Origin: SLRI01 sp964460465
GTDB taxonomy: Bacteria; Pseudomonadota; Alphaproteobacteria; Geminicoccales; Geminicoccaceae
Direction: 5' to 3'
Assembly: GCA_964460465.1 (NCBI GenBank)
Contig: CAYWSB010000003.1
Span: 1 to 64,000, forward strand
DNA: 64,000 nucleotides
The translations under genes and the position numbers were made by a program. Shown in pieces: positions 61,686 through 64,000 of this stretch. The first letter of the stretch is position 1, and every line of letters begins with the position of its first letter. The notes under the pieces are model-generated. The model was not told the DNA's origin. It was given only the letters and a program-made list of their open reading frames with translations, and did not search any database.

Positions 61686-62165
61686 ATGCTGCCGGAGGCG
61701 GCACAGCTCGCCCGTCTGCTGCTGGCCGCGACGGACAAGTCCTATCTGAAGCAGAAGGCCAGATCGACCCTGGTCACCGCCGAGGCGTGGCTGATCGTCG
61801 GCGTGATGGCGGCGGTTGCGCTGGTCTTCTTCCTGATCGCCGCGTTCATGGGGTTGAAGGAGGTCCTGCCGGGCTGGGCGGCGGCCCTGATCGTGGGCCT
61901 GATCGCCGCCCTCGTCGCCGGCATCGCGTTCCTGGTCGCGCGCCGGCAGAGCCGCGAGGTGCCGCTGCCGCGCAATACGCTCGTCGAGGATTTCGCCGAG
62001 CGTCCCGAGGATGCTGCGGCGGCCGTGCTCGGCCCGTTGATCGACGAGGCCGTCAAGGCGACCCGCGAGCGGCCGGGCGAGACCATGATGCTGGCCGTCG
62101 CCGCCGGCATGCTGGCCGGCCGCCTGTTCCGCCGCGACAGCCTCCTGGGCCGCGGCAGGCGGTGA
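61686..62165 (+). CDS. YqjE-like (phage-holin superfamily) membrane protein
   Basis: The 159-residue product has two membrane helices (LIVGVMAAVALVFFLIAAFM, WAAALIVGLIAALVAGIAFL) preceded by AEAWLIV and followed by a polar region and a third short hydrophobic segment near the end (MMLAVAAGMLAGRLF). This matches the YqjE/Phage_holin_3_6 pattern. It is linked to the upstream DUF883 gene as in enterobacterial yqjDE. Role is envelope-associated but unproven. Confidence 0.8.
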   Translation: MLPEAAQLARLLLAATDKSYLKQKARSTLVTAEAWLIVGVMAAVALVFFLIAAFMGLKEVLPGWAAALIVGLIAALVAGIAFLVARRQSREVPLPRNTLVEDFAERPEDAAAAVLGPLIDEAVKATRERPGETMMLAVAAGMLAGRLFRRDSLLGRGRR

Positions 62166-62172
62166 GCCGGGC

Positions 62173-62826
62173 TCAGAGCCCGACCTCCTCGTGGTCGATG
62201 CGCTCGGCCTCGGCCCCGGCCAGCGCCGCCCACTCGCGCATCGCGGCTGAGCCGAGCACCGTCGCCTGGTAGGCGCGCAAGGGTTCGGGCAGCTCGACGC
62301 CGTAGGTGCGAAAGCGCGACGCCACCGGCGCATACATGGCGTCGGCAGCGGAGAACGCGCCGAACAGCCAGGGGCCGCCGGCCCCGAAGCGCTGCCGGGC
62401 CTCGCTCCAGATCGCCATGATCCGGGCGATGTCGGCGGCGGCAGCCGGGCTCGCCGGCACCCTGCGCCCGACCGCCCGGATGTTCATCGGCAGCTCGTTG
62501 CGCAGGGCCTGAAAGCCGCTGTGCATCTCGAACGCCACCGACCGGGCCATGCCGCGGGCCACCGGCTCCGAGGGCCAGAGCCCCGGCTGCCGCTCGGCCA
62601 GGTGCTCGATGATGGCGAGCGAGTCCCAGACCGTGACGGCGCCCTCGATCAGCACCGGCACCCGCCCGGCCGGCGAGAACGTGCGAATGCGCTCGGCCGT
62701 GTCGGGCCGGTCGAGGGCGATCCGCTCGAGCCGGAACGGCAGGCCCAGATGCCTCAGCACCAGCCAGGGGCGGAGCGACCAGGAGGAGTAGTTGTGGTTG
62801 CCGATGACGAGCAGACGGTCGGACAT
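62173..62826 (-). CDS. Glutathione S-transferase
   Basis: The 217-residue product has the N-terminal thioredoxin fold (LLVIGNHNYSSWSLRPWLVLRHLGLPF, with the catalytic Ser in NYSSWS) and VPVLIEGAVTVWDSLAIIEHLAERQP for glutathione binding. The C-terminal helical domain carries GPWLFGAFSAADAMYAPVASRF. It matches the zeta- or beta-like alphaproteobacterial GSTs. It is a single gene converging with the YqjE-like gene. Confidence 0.92.
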   Translation of the reverse strand: MSDRLLVIGNHNYSSWSLRPWLVLRHLGLPFRLERIALDRPDTAERIRTFSPAGRVPVLIEGAVTVWDSLAIIEHLAERQPGLWPSEPVARGMARSVAFEMHSGFQALRNELPMNIRAVGRRVPASPAAAADIARIMAIWSEARQRFGAGGPWLFGAFSAADAMYAPVASRFRTYGVELPEPLRAYQATVLGSAAMREWAALAGAEAERIDHEEVGL

Positions 62827-62944
62827 GGCAAGTCTCCAGCAGCCGGGATCGAGACACCGTGATGCGCCCCATCAAGCCTCGGGGCTGGTCCTTCGGCAAA
62901 CGAAGTCTCATGATGCGGTCCATCACGAACGCTTATGGACAACA

Positions 62945-64000
62945 ATGCGCCTCATCGCCTCAGCCATTCTCCTCGCCTGGATCGTCGCCGCGCCGACGGC
63001 CGTCGTCGCGCAGACGGCCGAGCGCGAGATCCAGCGTCAGGTCGCGACGCCGGCGACGGCCGCCGTTCCCGCGGTCGCCGGCCAGCCGATCGCCGCCCGC
63101 GAGCTGCTCGCCGAGTTCTACGCCCGCCGCGGCTTCCGGCCCGCCTGGACGACGGCCGGGGACGTGGCGGACCTGCTGGCAGCGATCGAGGACAGCGTGC
63201 TCGACGGCCTGCGGCCGGAGGATTTCCACGTCGCGACGGTGCGTCGGCTGGCCGCCGATCCGGACTTCGAGGCGGCGCCGGCCGATGCCGTCGCGGCGCG
63301 CGACATGCTGCTGACCGACGCCCTCGCCCGGCTGCTCTATCAGCTCCACTACGGCAAGGTGGATCCGCGGCACCTCGATCCGCACTGGAATCTCGGGCGG
63401 CCGGCGCTGGATGGCGACGTGTTGTGGATCGTCGCGGATGCGCTCGCCAAGCACGACGTGGCCGGCATGGTCGACCGGACGCGGCTGCAGCATCCAGCAT
63501 ACCGGATGCTGCGCCACGGCCTCGCCCGCTACCGGGCGATCGAGGCGGCCGGCGGCTGGGGCCGGCTGCCGCCCGGGCCGCCGCTCAAGCCCGGCACCAC
63601 CGACCCGGCCGTGCCGGTCCTGCGCGAGCGGCTGATGGCGACGGGCGATCTCGACCAGCCGCCGGCCGGCCCCGCCGAGCTGTACGGCGAGGTCGAGGCG
63701 GCGGCCGTGCGGCGGTTCCAGGCGCGGCACGGGCTCGCGGTCGACGGTGTGGTCGGGCCCGCCACCCGGGCGGCGCTGAACGTCCCGGTCGGCCGGCGCA
63801 TCGACCAGATCCGGGTCAATCTCGAGCGCGCCCGCTGGGTGCTCCGGCTGGTCCACGACGACGTGATCGACGTCGACATCGCCGGGTTCTCGGTCGAGCG
63901 GCGGCGCGGCGGCCAGACCGTCTGGCAGAGCCGGGCCATCGTCGGCCAGCCCTTCCGCCAGACGCCGGTGTTCGCCGACGAGATCGAGTACATCGTCTTC
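62945..64000 (+). CDS. L,D-transpeptidase YcbB/LdtD-like, right end cut by the window
   Basis: The 352 visible residues start with a signal peptide (LIASAILLAWIVAAPTAVVAQ), then a scaffold domain (ELLAEFYARRGFRPAWTTAG). A peptidoglycan-binding region follows with VRRFQARHGLAVDGVVGPAT (about residue 265). The YkuD catalytic domain then begins, with RIDQIRVNLERARWVLR and VGQPFRQTPVFADEIEYIVF at the edge. The Cys-containing active site (SHGC motif) lies beyond base 64000. The enzyme forms 3-3 cross-links in peptidoglycan. The ATG at 62945 directly follows AACGAACGCTTATGGAC-like sequence CACGAACGCTTATGGAC (62924-62940), a fragment of the repeat element motif. Confidence 0.9.
   Translation, partial: MRLIASAILLAWIVAAPTAVVAQTAEREIQRQVATPATAAVPAVAGQPIAARELLAEFYARRGFRPAWTTAGDVADLLAAIEDSVLDGLRPEDFHVATVRRLAADPDFEAAPADAVAARDMLLTDALARLLYQLHYGKVDPRHLDPHWNLGRPALDGDVLWIVADALAKHDVAGMVDRTRLQHPAYRMLRHGLARYRAIEAAGGWGRLPPGPPLKPGTTDPAVPVLRERLMATGDLDQPPAGPAELYGEVEAAAVRRFQARHGLAVDGVVGPATRAALNVPVGRRIDQIRVNLERARWVLRLVHDDVIDVDIAGFSVERRRGGQTVWQSRAIVGQPFRQTPVFADEIEYIVF

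Overview
The window is a GC-rich (roughly 70 percent by eye) bacterial chromosome segment. The gene content and order point to an alphaproteobacterium, probably Rhodospirillales-like: leuD-leuB-asd, chorismate mutase-hisC-tyrC, bamD-recN-ligA, zinc-ribbon protein//ftsE-ftsX-plsC, a SAM-II riboswitch before metA, a tandem glycine riboswitch before gcvTHP, and FNR/FixK-type operators. I cannot name a genus. CcoS, a di-haem cytochrome c and the FNR-like boxes suggest respiration with low-oxygen capability. No rRNA, tRNA or CRISPR array was found.

Layout. 0-1.2 kb: an AT-rich TIR-domain gene with a damaged 5' end, then a ~570 bp non-coding element (palindrome, four ~32 bp-spaced units, tandem CGAACGAACCC units, and a good promoter that reads into leuD). 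1.3-6.9 kb: leuD, leuB, asd, a broken Uma2 gene, xseA, mazG. 7.2-11.2 kb: DUF4332 protein, FrhB/BciB-like flavoprotein, Sel1 protein, msrA, and a PsiE-family gene with one amber stop. 11.2-15.8 kb: glycine riboswitch and gcvT-gcvH-gcvP. 15.8-17.8 kb: a lower-GC pair, an AAA/ABC-type ATPase overlapping a small acidic-motif protein, a candidate defence cassette. 17.9-29 kb: haem-oxygenase-like protein, lpdA, a 26-codon small ORF with an extended Shine-Dalgarno, TfoX-like protein, EamA transporter, cytochrome c, GDPD, GNAT, tadA, zinc-ribbon protein, ftsEX, plsC.

29.0-34.2 kb is an accessory island. It opens with a second, inverted copy of the ~570 bp element. It then holds a lipoprotein, two toxin-antitoxin pairs (HigBA, ParDE), a regulator remnant, an AT-rich membrane protein behind a perfect FNR-type box, a VapD (Cas2-fold) protein, a winged-helix protein and several copies of a palindromic repeat.

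34.2-64 kb returns to housekeeping genes: ChaC, tyrC, hisC, chorismate mutase; SAM-II and metA (residue 111 is Glu, predicting acetyl-CoA use); a methyltransferase, gloB, a second ChaC, plsY, dprA, topA, rnr; an MFS transporter and lactate permease; a sulfotransferase; a ccoS gene without other cco genes; ligA, recN, bamD; a ParA-like ATPase with a CYTH-CHAD protein; a universal stress protein behind an FNR-like box with two envelope-associated small proteins; a glutathione transferase; and an L,D-transpeptidase cut by the right edge.

The most notable observation is the pair of inverted ~570 bp elements 28 kb apart. Each carries a well-formed promoter, and they bracket the leuD-to-plsC segment. 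Homologous recombination between them could invert that segment and change which promoter faces which gene.
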